A stretch of DNA of 64,000 nucleotides from Flintibacter muris (GTDB taxonomy: Bacteria > Bacillota > Clostridia > Oscillospirales > Oscillospiraceae). The stretch lies in the NCBI RefSeq assembly GCF_943192995.1, contig NZ_CALPCP010000002.1, positions 1-64,000 of the forward strand, in the 5' to 3' direction. This document shows, in pieces, positions 8,242-16,963 of this stretch. The translations under genes and the position numbers were made by a program. How positions within the stretch are numbered: the first letter of the stretch is position 1; each line of letters starts with the position of its first letter. The notes below the pieces were generated by a model. That model was given only the letters and a program-made list of their open reading frames with translations, was not told the origin of the DNA and ran no database searches.

Positions 8242-8314
8242 AGAGTGCTCTCTCAGAGAGGGAATTTCACCGTGCGGTCCTGGACCGCTATTTATCCCGA
8301 AACGAGGTTACGCT

Positions 8315-9763
8315 ATGGAACGAGCAAAAGAAATCCTGAATGGCAGCTGGCTGTGGCGGGTGCTGATGGCCCTGTGCCTGTGGTGCGGGGAGCAGTGGCA
8401 GGCCAGCGGCGTGGTCCAGTGGTTCCTCCACCCCCGGGGGTGGAACCGGGGCGCGTCGGAGAGCAGTGTATTCTACAGGCTGTGGGCCTGGGTTCGGAAC
8501 GGGCTGTGCCGGCTGTACCGGATACTGGGGCTGGACAGGCTCTTTGCGGGCAGTGTGTTTACCAGAACCTGGTTCTGGTGCATGATGCCGGTGGTCTTTG
8601 CCCCTTTGTTCCCCACTATGGCGGTGCTGGGTATGGCAGCGGTGGGCTACTGCTCCCTGCTGCTGGGGCTGGTGCGGGATAAGATGCGCATGCTGGCTTG
8701 GTCCCCCATCAACCGCTATGTAATTCTCTACGCCGCCGTCTATATGGCGGGGACCCTGTTCTCTGTCAACCTGAGCTCCAGCTTAAAGCCAGGACTGCTC
8801 AGCGTGGCCTTTATCCTGTTCGCGGTGGTGCTGTACAACGCTGTCACCAACCGCAATCAGCTGGACACCCTGCTCACCTTTATGGTGATTGCGGCGGCGG
8901 CGGTGTCCGCTTATGGCATTTTGCAGTATATCTTTGGCTGGGGCTACCAGTCCGCCGCCTGGGTGGACAGCGACATGTTCTCCGACATCAGCTTTCGGGT
9001 GCCCTCCACCCTGGACAACCCCAATATGTTGGGGCAGTATCTGATTTTGACCATCCCCATTGGCGGGGCCAAGCTGCTGTCAGCCAAGGACTGGTTCGGC
9101 CGGGTGTTCTACTTTATCTGTTGCGCTTTGATGTGCGTGTGCATGCTGCTCACTATGTCCCGGGGGGCCTGGCTGGGCCTGCTCTTTGCCGGGGCGGCCT
9201 TTGTGATTTTGCTCAACCCCCGGTTTATCCTGCTGATTCCGGTGGTTCTGGCGGCGCTGTGGTTTGTTTTGCCCGACACCGTCATTAACCGCTTTGCCAG
9301 CATTGGCAACCTGTCCGACGCGTCCACCTCCTACCGGGTGTATATCTGGATGGGCACCCTGGCCATGCTGAAAAACTACTGGCTGTGCGGTATCGGCCCC
9401 GGGGCGGACGCCTTTAACATGGTCTACCCCGCCTACAGCTTTAACGGCATTGCCGCCCCCCATTCCCACAACCTGTTTTTGCAGATTGTGTGCGACGCGG
9501 GCATTGCGGCCCTGGCGGTCTTTGTGATTTTGCTGTTTGTCTACTTCCGCATGATGTGCGCCGCCATCAGCCGTGAGCACGACTGGTCCAGCCGGGTCCA
9601 CCAGATTGCCTTTACCTCCGGGGTATTCGGCTTCATGGTCCAGGCCATGACGGACTACTCCTTTTACAACTACCGGGTGCTCTTTTTGTTCTGGACCTAT
9701 CTGGCCCTGGGCGCCCTGTGTACCCGGCGGCGCCGTCTGCCCGAGGGGAGGCTGCTGGCTTGA
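8315..9763 (+). CDS. O-antigen ligase-like membrane protein (Wzy_C domain)
   Basis: A 482-residue protein with about ten to twelve membrane segments and an O-antigen ligase/polymerase domain (residues ~200-430). Visible hallmarks are the SLSSSLKPG loop, the LDNPNMLGQYL segment, LTMSRGAWLGL, and the long loop ending GIGPGADAFNMVYPAYSFNG...PHSHNLFLQ. Family members ligate or polymerise lipid-linked glycans at the outer face of the membrane. In a Gram-positive this is likely to polymerise or transfer a secondary cell-wall polysaccharide. Start ATG 8315 is preceded by a weak GAGG site; its stop overlaps the next start by four bases. Confidence 0.88.
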   Translation: MERAKEILNGSWLWRVLMALCLWCGEQWQASGVVQWFLHPRGWNRGASESSVFYRLWAWVRNGLCRLYRILGLDRLFAGSVFTRTWFWCMMPVVFAPLFPTMAVLGMAAVGYCSLLLGLVRDKMRMLAWSPINRYVILYAAVYMAGTLFSVNLSSSLKPGLLSVAFILFAVVLYNAVTNRNQLDTLLTFMVIAAAAVSAYGILQYIFGWGYQSAAWVDSDMFSDISFRVPSTLDNPNMLGQYLILTIPIGGAKLLSAKDWFGRVFYFICCALMCVCMLLTMSRGAWLGLLFAGAAFVILLNPRFILLIPVVLAALWFVLPDTVINRFASIGNLSDASTSYRVYIWMGTLAMLKNYWLCGIGPGADAFNMVYPAYSFNGIAAPHSHNLFLQIVCDAGIAALAVFVILLFVYFRMMCAAISREHDWSSRVHQIAFTSGVFGFMVQAMTDYSFYNYRVLFLFWTYLALGALCTRRRRLPEGRLLA

Positions 9764-10881
9764 TACGAGTGCTGAATGTCATCAGCGACACCAATATCGG
9801 CGGCGCGGGCCGGGTGATCCTCAACTACCTGCGGTATTCCAACCGGGACCGATTTGAGACCTGGGTGGCCCTGCCCAGGAACAGCCTGCTCAGGCCCGCC
9901 CTGGAGGAGGCGGGGGCGCAGCTTGTGGAGGTGGACGGCATGGCCGACCGCTCCTACCACAGGGAGGACGTGAAGCAGCTCCGGAACGTGATGAAGGAGC
10001 TGAAACCGGACATTGTCCACACCCACGGCTGTCTGTCCGGCCGGATTGCCGCCAAAAGGTGCAAGATACCGGCGGTGTACAGCCGCCACTCCGCCTTTCC
10101 CGTCCCGGCCAAACTGCGCTGTCCCCCCGGGCGGTGGGTGAACAAATTTGTCAACGAGCACTACGCTGACCGGATCATAGCCGTCAGCCCCGCCACACGG
10201 GATAATCTGACTGAAGGGGGCATTTCCCCCCGAAAGATCACCGTGGTGATGAACGGCGCGGCCCCTGTGCCCCAGACCTCCCCGGAGGAGCGGGCGGCCC
10301 TGAGAAGGGAGCTGTCCATCCCGGCGGGGGACACCGTCTTCGGCATCCTGGCCCGGCTGGAGGACTACAAGGGCCATCTGCATCTGGTGGAGGCCGTCCG
10401 CATGCTCAAGGAGCGGGGACGGGAGGATTTCACCGTCCTTGTGGCCGGAACGGGGCCCTTCCAGGGGACGCTGGCCCAGGCGGTTCAGGACGCCGGGGCG
10501 GCGGACCGGATGAGACTGCTGGGCTTCCGCTCCGACGTGCCCAGGCTGCTGAATATTCTGGACGTGCAGCTCAACTGCTCCTACGGCACCGAGGCCACCT
10601 CCATGGCTCTGCTGGAGGGAATGAGCCTGGGGCTTCCCACCATTGCCAGCGGCTACGGCGGCAACCCCTACGTCATTGAGGACGGAAGCACCGGCCTGAT
10701 CTTCCCCAGCCGGAACGCCGCCGCCCTGGCGGAGGCCATGGAGCGGCTGATGGACAGGCCCGAGGAGCGGGCCAGGATGGGCGCCAACGCCCGAACATGT
10801 TATGAGGAGCGCTTTACCGGCGAGGTTTTCGCCCGAAATACAGAGAATATCTACCTGGATATCCTGAAAGGAGCCAAATAA
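9760..10881 (+). CDS. Glycosyltransferase family 4 protein
   Basis: A 373-residue GT-B fold glycosyltransferase of family 4. The N-terminal half starts NVISDTNIGGAGRVILNYL (acceptor domain) and the C-terminal half has the sugar-nucleotide loop ARLEDYKGHLHLVEAVRML and the E-x7-E type motif in TEATSMALLEGMSLGLPTIA. Translation begins at TTG 9760, overlapping the upstream TGA (TTGA), with GAGGGGAGG at proper spacing. It is expected to add a sugar to the lipid-linked polymer made by this operon; donor and acceptor are unknown. Confidence 0.9.
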   Translation: MIRVLNVISDTNIGGAGRVILNYLRYSNRDRFETWVALPRNSLLRPALEEAGAQLVEVDGMADRSYHREDVKQLRNVMKELKPDIVHTHGCLSGRIAAKRCKIPAVYSRHSAFPVPAKLRCPPGRWVNKFVNEHYADRIIAVSPATRDNLTEGGISPRKITVVMNGAAPVPQTSPEERAALRRELSIPAGDTVFGILARLEDYKGHLHLVEAVRMLKERGREDFTVLVAGTGPFQGTLAQAVQDAGAADRMRLLGFRSDVPRLLNILDVQLNCSYGTEATSMALLEGMSLGLPTIASGYGGNPYVIEDGSTGLIFPSRNAAALAEAMERLMDRPEERARMGANARTCYEERFTGEVFARNTENIYLDILKGAK

Positions 10882-11384
10882 TGGAACAAAACACACCAAA
10901 ATTCCGCCTGAAACTGAACCTCTTTGACGGCATAGTCCTGATACTGGCCCTGGGAGCGGCAGCCTTTCTGCTTTGGCGGACCATGAAACCGGCTGTCCCC
11001 GCTCAGGCCGGCCCCGCCGCCACCTCCACAGTCCGGTATACTGTCCGCTTCCAGCGGTGGATTCCGGGCACCAGCGGCATAATCCAGCCTGGAGACCAGA
11101 TTGCCGACAACATCAAAAACTATGAGATCGGCCAGGTGGTGTCCGTTCAGGCGGTGCCCTCCAGGATGCAGGTGACCGACCAGGAGAGCCGCCGCTGGGT
11201 CTGGGCGGAGATGGAGGGCATGGAGGACGTGCTGGTTACCATAGAGGCCCCCTGCGTGGTCAGCGACGCTGCCATCACTGTGGGCGGCGGCTATGAGGTC
11301 CGGGCGGGCAGCCTGGGCTACTTCCGGGGCGAGGGCTATATGGGCAGCGGCCCCATTGTGGCAGTTGAGGAGGTGCAGGGATGA
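10881..11384 (+). CDS. DUF4330 family membrane-anchored protein, copy 1
   Basis: A 167-residue protein with a short cytoplasmic N-terminus (KLNLFDGIVLILALGAAAFLLW membrane anchor, residues 11-33) and an extracellular domain of the DUF4330 type. It overlaps its upstream neighbour by one base and its downstream neighbour by four bases. The family is uncharacterised; repeated placement with polysaccharide glycosyltransferases suggests a structural or scaffolding role at the membrane. The paralog in the next gene shares the anchor layout and the length. Confidence 0.75.
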   Translation: MEQNTPKFRLKLNLFDGIVLILALGAAAFLLWRTMKPAVPAQAGPAATSTVRYTVRFQRWIPGTSGIIQPGDQIADNIKNYEIGQVVSVQAVPSRMQVTDQESRRWVWAEMEGMEDVLVTIEAPCVVSDAAITVGGGYEVRAGSLGYFRGEGYMGSGPIVAVEEVQG

Positions 11385-11884
11385 AGATGATAGACCGGAA
11401 CGGACGTCTTTTTGGCAAAATCAGCGTGATTGACGTGCTGGTGATTCTGGTGGTGCTGGTTATGGCGGCCGCCCTGTACTTTAAAAACATCCAGACCCAC
11501 ACCGGTACGGCGGTTACGGAACAGACCATCACCTTCCAGGTGCGGGCCCGGGGGGTGGACAACTTTGTGGCCGACGCCATTGTGGTGGGGGATGGCCTTT
11601 ATGACCAGAGCTACTCCAGCGGCGGCCGGGCTTTGGGCGAGATTACCGACATACAGGTGGAGCGGGACCCCGGCACCAAGCTGGCCGACAGGCTTACCGA
11701 CGGCACCGCCGGCCTGCTGGAGGCGGAGGACACCGTGGATCTGATTATCACCGTAAAGGGGTCGGGGCTGATTACCGGCAAGAGCTACTCCATCAACCGG
11801 GTCTATGATCTGGGGATCAACTCCTCCCGGAACTACTGCACCCAGCGGGCGGACTTTACCGGAATGGTGATTGCGATTGACTGA
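11381..11884 (+). CDS. DUF4330 family membrane-anchored protein, copy 2
   Basis: A 167-residue DUF4330 protein with the typical beginning IDRNGRLFGKISVIDVLVILVVLVMAAALYF, placing one membrane helix at residues 15-35 and about 130 residues outside. It is the clearer family member of the two adjacent copies. It starts four bases inside the upstream gene. Function is unknown; a heteromeric pair with copy 1 is a reasonable guess from equal length and coupling. Confidence 0.82.
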   Translation: MKMIDRNGRLFGKISVIDVLVILVVLVMAAALYFKNIQTHTGTAVTEQTITFQVRARGVDNFVADAIVVGDGLYDQSYSSGGRALGEITDIQVERDPGTKLADRLTDGTAGLLEAEDTVDLIITVKGSGLITGKSYSINRVYDLGINSSRNYCTQRADFTGMVIAID

Positions 11885-11889
11885 GGATA

Positions 11890-11920
11890 TGCCATAGGGG
11901 CGCACACCGTGCGCCCCTAT
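11890..11920. repeat. GGGGCGC palindrome between operon genes
   Basis: CATAGGGGCGCAC / GTGCGCCCCTATG, a near-perfect 13-bp stem with a short loop, in the 57-base gap before the glycosyltransferase-CsaB gene. There is no T run, so it probably is a short repeat remnant or an RNA-stabilising stem. Confidence 0.6.
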
Positions 11921-11941
11921 GTGCGATTGGGAGGGAACACC

Positions 11942-14149
11942 ATGAAGATCATGATGGCTACCATGGGCCTGGACATCGGCGGGGCGGAGACCCACATTGT
12001 GGAGCTGGCCAAGGAGCTGAAGCACCGGGGCCACGACGTGCTGATTGTCTCCAACGGCGGCGTCTATGTGCCGGAGGTAGAGGCGGCGGGCATCCGCCAC
12101 TACGCGGCCCCCCTCAACCAGCGCAGCGTAACGGCCATGAACCGGGCCCGGGGAGTCCTGCGGAGGGTCATCACCGAAGAGCGGCCCGACGTGGTCCACG
12201 CCCACGCCCGTATCCCCGCCTTTTTGTGCGGACTGCTGAAAAAACGGATGAAATTCGCCTTTGTCACCTCCTGCCACGGGGTGTATCAGGTGAGCGGGGC
12301 GCTGAAGCTGCTGTCCAACTGGGGGGAGCACACCCTGGCCGTGTCGGAGGATATCCGGGACTATCTGATGGAGCAGTACGGCATTCCTCCAGAACAGATT
12401 ACCCTCACCATCAACGGGATTGACACAGAGAAGTTCTCACCGTCGGTGTCCGGAGAGGCGGTCCGTCAGGAGCTGGGGCTGGGGGATGCCCCGGTGGTGG
12501 GCCATGTCAGCCGCCTGGACCAGGCCGCCTCCCACACTGCCCGGCAGCTCATTGCCCTGGCCCCACGGCTGTCGGAACGGATTCCGGGGATACGGGTGCT
12601 TATTACCGGCGGCGGCGGCGTCTATGAGGAGCTGTCTGCCCAGGCCAGGGAGGTCAACAGGGCGCTGGGCCGGGAGTGCCTTACTCTCACCGGGCCCCGC
12701 ACTGACGTCAACCGCCTGGTGGCCGCCTGCGATCTGTTTGTGGGGGTGTCCCGGGCGGCGCTGGAGGCCATGGCCGCGGAAAAACCGGCGGTGCTGTCCG
12801 GAGCCCAGGGACACACCGGGCTGTTTACCCAGTCGCTGCTGGACAAGGCGGTGGACACCAATTTTTGCTGCCGTACCGACCCTGTTTCCAACGAGGACCA
12901 GCTTTTTGAGGAGATTACCGCCGCTCTGGCCCTGCCTCCGGAGCAAAAAAGGGAGTTGGGGGCCTACGGCCGCCAGGTGGTCCAGGAGCGGTACTCCGTC
13001 AGCCGCATGGCGGAGGACTGCCTGTCTGCCTACGCCAAGGTGCGGCGGAAAAAGTACCGGGTGGTGATGAGCGGCTACTACGGCTTTGGCAATGCCGGGG
13101 ACGACGCCATTTTGGACTCCATCCAGCAGGCGGTCCGGGCCGCCAGTGACGACGTGTCGGTGACTGTGCTGTCCAACGACCCGGAGCTGACGAAAAAACA
13201 GTATGGTCTGGATGCCATCCCCCGGTTTCGGGTGCTGCGAGTCTTTTCCGCCCTGAGAGAGGGGGACGTGCTGCTGTCCGGAGGGGGGAGCCTGCTTCAG
13301 GACACCACCTCCACCCGGTCGCTGCTGTACTATTTGTCGGTAATCCGCTGCGCCCAGTGGCTCCACAAGCCGGTGATGCTCTACGCCAACGGCATTGGCC
13401 CGGTGCGCAAGCCGGCCAACCGCCGCCGGGTGAGGCATGTGGTGGAGCGGGCCGCCCTGGTCACTCTGCGGGACCACGCCTCCGCCCAGGAGCTGGTCCA
13501 GATGGGCATCACCCGTCCCGCCCAGGTCACCGCCGACCCGGTGTTCCACCTGGAGCCCGCCGGGGAGGAGCGCTCCCGGGCGCTGCTGGCCGGGACAGGT
13601 CTGCCCCAGGGGCGGCCCTTTGTGGCGGTGTCTGTCCGGGACTGGCCCAACACAGGGGACTTTTTCGCCCAGCTGGCCGGGCTGTGCTGTCATCTGCGCC
13701 GGAAGCACAAGCTGGAGGTGCTGTTCTTGCTGATGCAGCCTGAGCGGGACCGGCAGGCCACTGCCCAGGTGCGGGCGCTGATGGAGGAGCCCTCCTATGT
13801 GCTGGATGTCCCCACCACCCCGAGAGAGCTGATGGGGGTGCTGGGCCAGGCCCAGCTGTGCCTGGCCATGCGGCTGCACACCCTGATTTTTGCCGCCCGG
13901 ATGGCGGTGCCCGCTATGGGCTTGGTCTACGATCCCAAGGTGGCCAGCTACCTGGAGGAGCTGGACCTGCCCGCCGCAGGGGATGTGGAGGCCTTTGACG
14001 GCCTGGAGGCCGTCCGCCGGGCGGACGCCCTGATGGAACATTACAACGCCGTGCTGGCCCGCCTGCGGGAGAAGTCCGCCCAGCTCACCCGGGCCGCCGG
14101 GGAGAACGAGCGGCTGCTGCTGGAGCTGTTGGAGAGCTCAAAAAGATGA
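11942..14149 (+). CDS. csaB: Glycosyltransferase-CsaB fusion (polysaccharide pyruvyl transferase)
   Basis: A 735-residue two-enzyme protein. Residues 1-370 form a family 4 glycosyltransferase (MATMGLDIGGAETHIVELAKEL, later GHVSRLDQ and the acidic motif region ALEAMAAEKPAV). Residues about 377-725 are a CsaB-type polysaccharide pyruvyl transferase (VVMSGYYGFGNAGDDAILDSI, LLSGGGSLLQDTTSTRS, YANGIGPV, LAMRLHTLIFAA). CsaB adds ketal-pyruvate to secondary cell-wall polysaccharide, creating the docking site for SLH-domain proteins. The fusion would couple sugar addition and pyruvylation. ATG 11942 has GGGAGGGAA upstream. The stop overlaps the zinc-binding lipoprotein gene by four bases. Confidence 0.9.
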   Translation: MKIMMATMGLDIGGAETHIVELAKELKHRGHDVLIVSNGGVYVPEVEAAGIRHYAAPLNQRSVTAMNRARGVLRRVITEERPDVVHAHARIPAFLCGLLKKRMKFAFVTSCHGVYQVSGALKLLSNWGEHTLAVSEDIRDYLMEQYGIPPEQITLTINGIDTEKFSPSVSGEAVRQELGLGDAPVVGHVSRLDQAASHTARQLIALAPRLSERIPGIRVLITGGGGVYEELSAQAREVNRALGRECLTLTGPRTDVNRLVAACDLFVGVSRAALEAMAAEKPAVLSGAQGHTGLFTQSLLDKAVDTNFCCRTDPVSNEDQLFEEITAALALPPEQKRELGAYGRQVVQERYSVSRMAEDCLSAYAKVRRKKYRVVMSGYYGFGNAGDDAILDSIQQAVRAASDDVSVTVLSNDPELTKKQYGLDAIPRFRVLRVFSALREGDVLLSGGGSLLQDTTSTRSLLYYLSVIRCAQWLHKPVMLYANGIGPVRKPANRRRVRHVVERAALVTLRDHASAQELVQMGITRPAQVTADPVFHLEPAGEERSRALLAGTGLPQGRPFVAVSVRDWPNTGDFFAQLAGLCCHLRRKHKLEVLFLLMQPERDRQATAQVRALMEEPSYVLDVPTTPRELMGVLGQAQLCLAMRLHTLIFAARMAVPAMGLVYDPKVASYLEELDLPAAGDVEAFDGLEAVRRADALMEHYNAVLARLREKSAQLTRAAGENERLLLELLESSKR

Positions 14150-15132
14150 AACAACAAATGAAAAAATTGACTTTGATCTGTATGCTGACCATAGCTCTGG
14201 CCCTTCCCTCCTGCGCCCCGGCGGCGGAGGAGGCCCGCCTCACCGTGGTCTGCACCACCTATCCCATCTATTTGTTCGCCTCCTCCATCACCCAGGGGGT
14301 GGAGGGGGTGGCGGTGGAGCGGCTGGACACGGGGAGCACCAGCTGCCTGCACGACTACACCCTGTCTATGGCGGACATGAAGAAGCTGGAACGGGCCGAC
14401 ATGATCGCCATCAACGGCGCGGGGCTGGAGGAGTTTTTGGAGGACGCCCTGGCCGCCTCCGACGCGGTGGTCATTGACTGCTCCGAGGGGATCGAGCTGC
14501 TGGAGAACCTGTCCCACCACCACGAGGACGGGGAGGAGGACCACGACGGCCACGACCACGGCCACTGGGATCCCCACTACTGGATGGACCCGGCCAACGG
14601 CAGGATCATGGCGCGCAACCTGTTGGACGGCATTGCCGCGCAGGACTCAGACCACCTGGAGGAATATGTGGGTAATTTTTGGCACGCCGACGGGGTTTTG
14701 CTCTCCTGTGAGACTTCAATCCAAAATCTGATGATGGAATTCCGGCCTCGGATGGGGGAGTTTCCCGGTTTGATTACCTTCCACGATGGCTTTCAGTATT
14801 TTGCCCGGGCCTGTGATGTGCCCTTGCTGGCCGCCATTGAGGAGGAGGCGGGCAGTGAGGCCAGCGCCCGTGAGATTGTGGAGATCACTCAGCTGGTGAA
14901 GGAATACAATATCCCGGTGATTTTCACCGAGGTCAACGGCTCTGACGCCACAGCAAAGGCTATCTCCCGGGAGACCGGGTGCCAGATTGCTCAGCTGTCT
15001 ATGGTGATGGACGGCCCTATGGAGTCCGACGACCTGGATACCGGCCTGCTGAATCACTATTTCGCGTTGTATCAAAACGCGGTGACCATGATTAACGGGT
15101 TTGCCGGAGAAAGTGTGGTGCCCAAGGGATGA
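14146..15132 (+). CDS. Metal ABC transporter substrate-binding lipoprotein, ZnuA type
   Basis: A 328-residue lipoprotein of the cluster A-I solute-binding family for Zn2+ or Mn2+. It has a signal peptide with a lipobox-like ALPSC ending at Cys 23, the family start VVCTTYPIYLFASSI, and a His/Asp-rich loop (residues 123-143, HHHEDGEEDHDGHDHGH) followed by WDPHYWMDP, typical of zinc binders such as ZnuA/AdcA. Metal ligands are probably His in the loop, His near TFHDGFQYFA and Asp/Glu late in the protein. It is coupled to csaB by ATGA and to the ATPase gene by another four-base overlap. Confidence 0.9.
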   Translation: MKQQMKKLTLICMLTIALALPSCAPAAEEARLTVVCTTYPIYLFASSITQGVEGVAVERLDTGSTSCLHDYTLSMADMKKLERADMIAINGAGLEEFLEDALAASDAVVIDCSEGIELLENLSHHHEDGEEDHDGHDHGHWDPHYWMDPANGRIMARNLLDGIAAQDSDHLEEYVGNFWHADGVLLSCETSIQNLMMEFRPRMGEFPGLITFHDGFQYFARACDVPLLAAIEEEAGSEASAREIVEITQLVKEYNIPVIFTEVNGSDATAKAISRETGCQIAQLSMVMDGPMESDDLDTGLLNHYFALYQNAVTMINGFAGESVVPKG

Positions 15133-15932
15133 GAAAAATCAAACACGGAAAGCTGTCCGCCGGATGTGAGGACAGCTGCTGCCTCAAGCTGGAGGCTCTG
15201 AACGTCCAGCTCCAGGGGGACTCCATTCTGGAGGACGTGTCCTTCCACCTCCACTGCGGGGAAATTGTGGCCCTGATCGGCCCCAACGGGGCGGGCAAGT
15301 CCACATTGTTCCGCAGCATTCTGGGCCAGACGGGCTACAGAGGGAAAATTACCTTCTCTCCGGCCGGCGGGCCGGCCATCCGGCTGGCCGACGGGGGGCT
15401 TACCGGCGGGACCCGGCCCCTGGTGGGCTATGTCCCCCAGGCCCCCAGCTTTGACCGGGGGGACCCGGTGTCGGTGCTGGACTTCTTCACTGCCGCCACC
15501 GCCAGATGGCCGGTGTGGCTGCCTGTACCCCGAAAGTACCGGGATCGAGCCGCCGCCTGCCTGGCCCGGGTCCACGGGGAGGACCTGCTGGACCGACCTA
15601 TGGGAGGGCTGTCCGGGGGCCAGCTCCAGCGGGTGCTGCTGGCCCTGGCCCTGGAGCCGGTGCCCCACATCCTCATTCTGGACGAGCCGCTGTCCGGGGT
15701 GGATATCGAGGGGGAGCACCAGCTGCTGGACATGCTGGATGAGCTGCGCACCCAGTACGACCTGTCCATCTTTCTGTCCACCCACGACTTTGCCACCCTG
15801 GGGCAGTTTGCCGACAAGGTCATTCTCCTCAACCGCCGGGTGCTCAAGTCCGGTCCCCCGGACGAGGTGCTGTCCTCTCCGGAATTTTATGAGACCTTCC
15901 ACCTGCGGATGGGAAAGGGGGGAGCGGAATGA
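15129..15932 (+). CDS. Metal ABC transporter ATP-binding protein, ZnuC type
   Basis: A 267-residue ABC ATPase with Walker A (GPNGAGKS), signature (LSGGQLQRVLLALAL), Walker B (HILILDEPLSGVD) and the switch histidine in STHDFATL. It powers the zinc/manganese importer formed with its overlapping neighbours. The N-terminal 20 residues (KIKHGKLSAGCEDSCC-like, Cys-rich) precede the usual start and are unusual, so translation could also begin internally. Confidence 0.92.
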   Translation: MRKIKHGKLSAGCEDSCCLKLEALNVQLQGDSILEDVSFHLHCGEIVALIGPNGAGKSTLFRSILGQTGYRGKITFSPAGGPAIRLADGGLTGGTRPLVGYVPQAPSFDRGDPVSVLDFFTAATARWPVWLPVPRKYRDRAAACLARVHGEDLLDRPMGGLSGGQLQRVLLALALEPVPHILILDEPLSGVDIEGEHQLLDMLDELRTQYDLSIFLSTHDFATLGQFADKVILLNRRVLKSGPPDEVLSSPEFYETFHLRMGKGGAE

Positions 15933-16771
15933 ATATCTGGTACGCTCTGGTGGACCTGCTGCCCTTTGAGTGGGCCCAGCCGGGGTCTATGTTCTTCATG
16001 AAAAATGCCCTGCTGGCGGTGCTGGTTATCACCCCCCTGTTTGGTATTTTGTCCACCATGGTGGTCCACAGCCGCATGTCCTTCTTCTCCGACGCCCTGG
16101 GCCACTCCGCCTTTACCGGAATGGCCATTGGGGCACTGTGCGGCTTTCACGAGCCCACCTGGGCGGCGGTGGTTTTCGCGATTTTCTTTGCTTTGCTGTT
16201 CAACCTGGTCAAGCGCCGCTCCGCCCTGGCCAGCGACACGGTGATCGGTGTGTTTTCCTCCACCGCCGTGGCCCTGGGCATCTTCCTGTCCACATTGAAC
16301 GGGCGGTCCTTTACCCGGTTTAATGCCCTGCTGGTGGGGGATATCCTGTCTGTGGAGCCGGCCAAGGTGGGGCTGCTGGCCTTGATTTTGCTGCTGGTGG
16401 TGGGGCTGTGGCTGGCCTCCTTCAACCAGCTGATGCTCTCCGCCGTCCACCCCGCTCTGGCCGACAGCCGGGGGGTGCGGGTGTTCTGGCAGGAGACGGT
16501 GTTCTCCATGGCTATCGCCGTAGTGGTTACCCTGTCCATGACCTGGGTGGGATTGCTGGTCATCAACTCCCTGCTGGTCCTGCCCGGCGCCGCCGCCCGG
16601 AACGTGGCCAGGAATATGTGGCAGTACCACCTGTTCTCCCTGCTGGGAGCCATCCTGGCTGGGGTCGCCGGACTGATGACCTCCTACTACGCCGGCGGCT
16701 CCGCCGGCGCAGCCATCACCCTGTATCTGGCTGTGTGGTTTGCGTTGACCTTCTTGGTGTGGAAAAAGTAA
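15929..16771 (+). CDS. Metal ABC transporter permease, ZnuB type
   Basis: A 280-residue permease of the ABC-3 family with eight or nine membrane helices. Family marks are FFSDALGHSAFTGMAIG and SLLVLPGAAARNVARNM. It completes the importer with the ATPase (four-base overlap) and the lipoprotein. No metal-dependent (Zur-like) operator is seen near these genes, which seem to be transcribed together with the polysaccharide operon unless an internal promoter exists in csaB. Confidence 0.92.
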   Translation: MNIWYALVDLLPFEWAQPGSMFFMKNALLAVLVITPLFGILSTMVVHSRMSFFSDALGHSAFTGMAIGALCGFHEPTWAAVVFAIFFALLFNLVKRRSALASDTVIGVFSSTAVALGIFLSTLNGRSFTRFNALLVGDILSVEPAKVGLLALILLLVVGLWLASFNQLMLSAVHPALADSRGVRVFWQETVFSMAIAVVVTLSMTWVGLLVINSLLVLPGAAARNVARNMWQYHLFSLLGAILAGVAGLMTSYYAGGSAGAAITLYLAVWFALTFLVWKK

Positions 16772-16829
16772 AAGCAAGATGGCGCTATGCTGAGAGCATA
16801 AGAACAGCAAAAAGCGGTTGGGTCCAGTT

Positions 16830-16912
16830 TATAGCAATCATCAGCAGGGGCGGCCTGTGGCCGCCCGCCTGTCACAGGCTATGAAACCGTCACCGGGAAA
16901 GGTGGCGGTTTC
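16830..16912. repeat. Intergenic palindromic repeat, GGGGCGGCC family
   Basis: TATAGCAATCATCAG (16830-16844) is followed by a 32-base block (16844-16875) that recurs exactly at 34089-34120 and contains the palindrome GGGGCGGCC/GGCCGCCC. A further stem (GAAACCGTCACC / GGTGGCGGTTTC, 16883-16912) follows. Non-coding; part of a dispersed family in this window. Confidence 0.75.
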
Positions 16913-16918
16913 AACTTT

Positions 16919-16963
16919 AAAAAGGCCGCGGTAGAGCAAAAAATCTACAGCGGCCTTTTCTTT
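16919..16963. terminator. Bidirectional terminator
   Basis: AAAAGGCCGC...TCTAC/GCGGCCTTTTCTTT stem with an A-rich loop, lying between the metal transporter operon and a convergent gene whose stop codon it touches. Confidence 0.85.

Noticed and set aside
8195-8314. N-terminal extension of the O-antigen ligase-like protein
   Set aside because: The extra 40 codons overlap the murJ end, have no ribosome site and no hydrophobic pattern; ATG 8315 fits better.
12437-14041. Minus-strand 534-codon frame within the csaB fusion
   Set aside because: Shadow frame; sense strand has clear domains.
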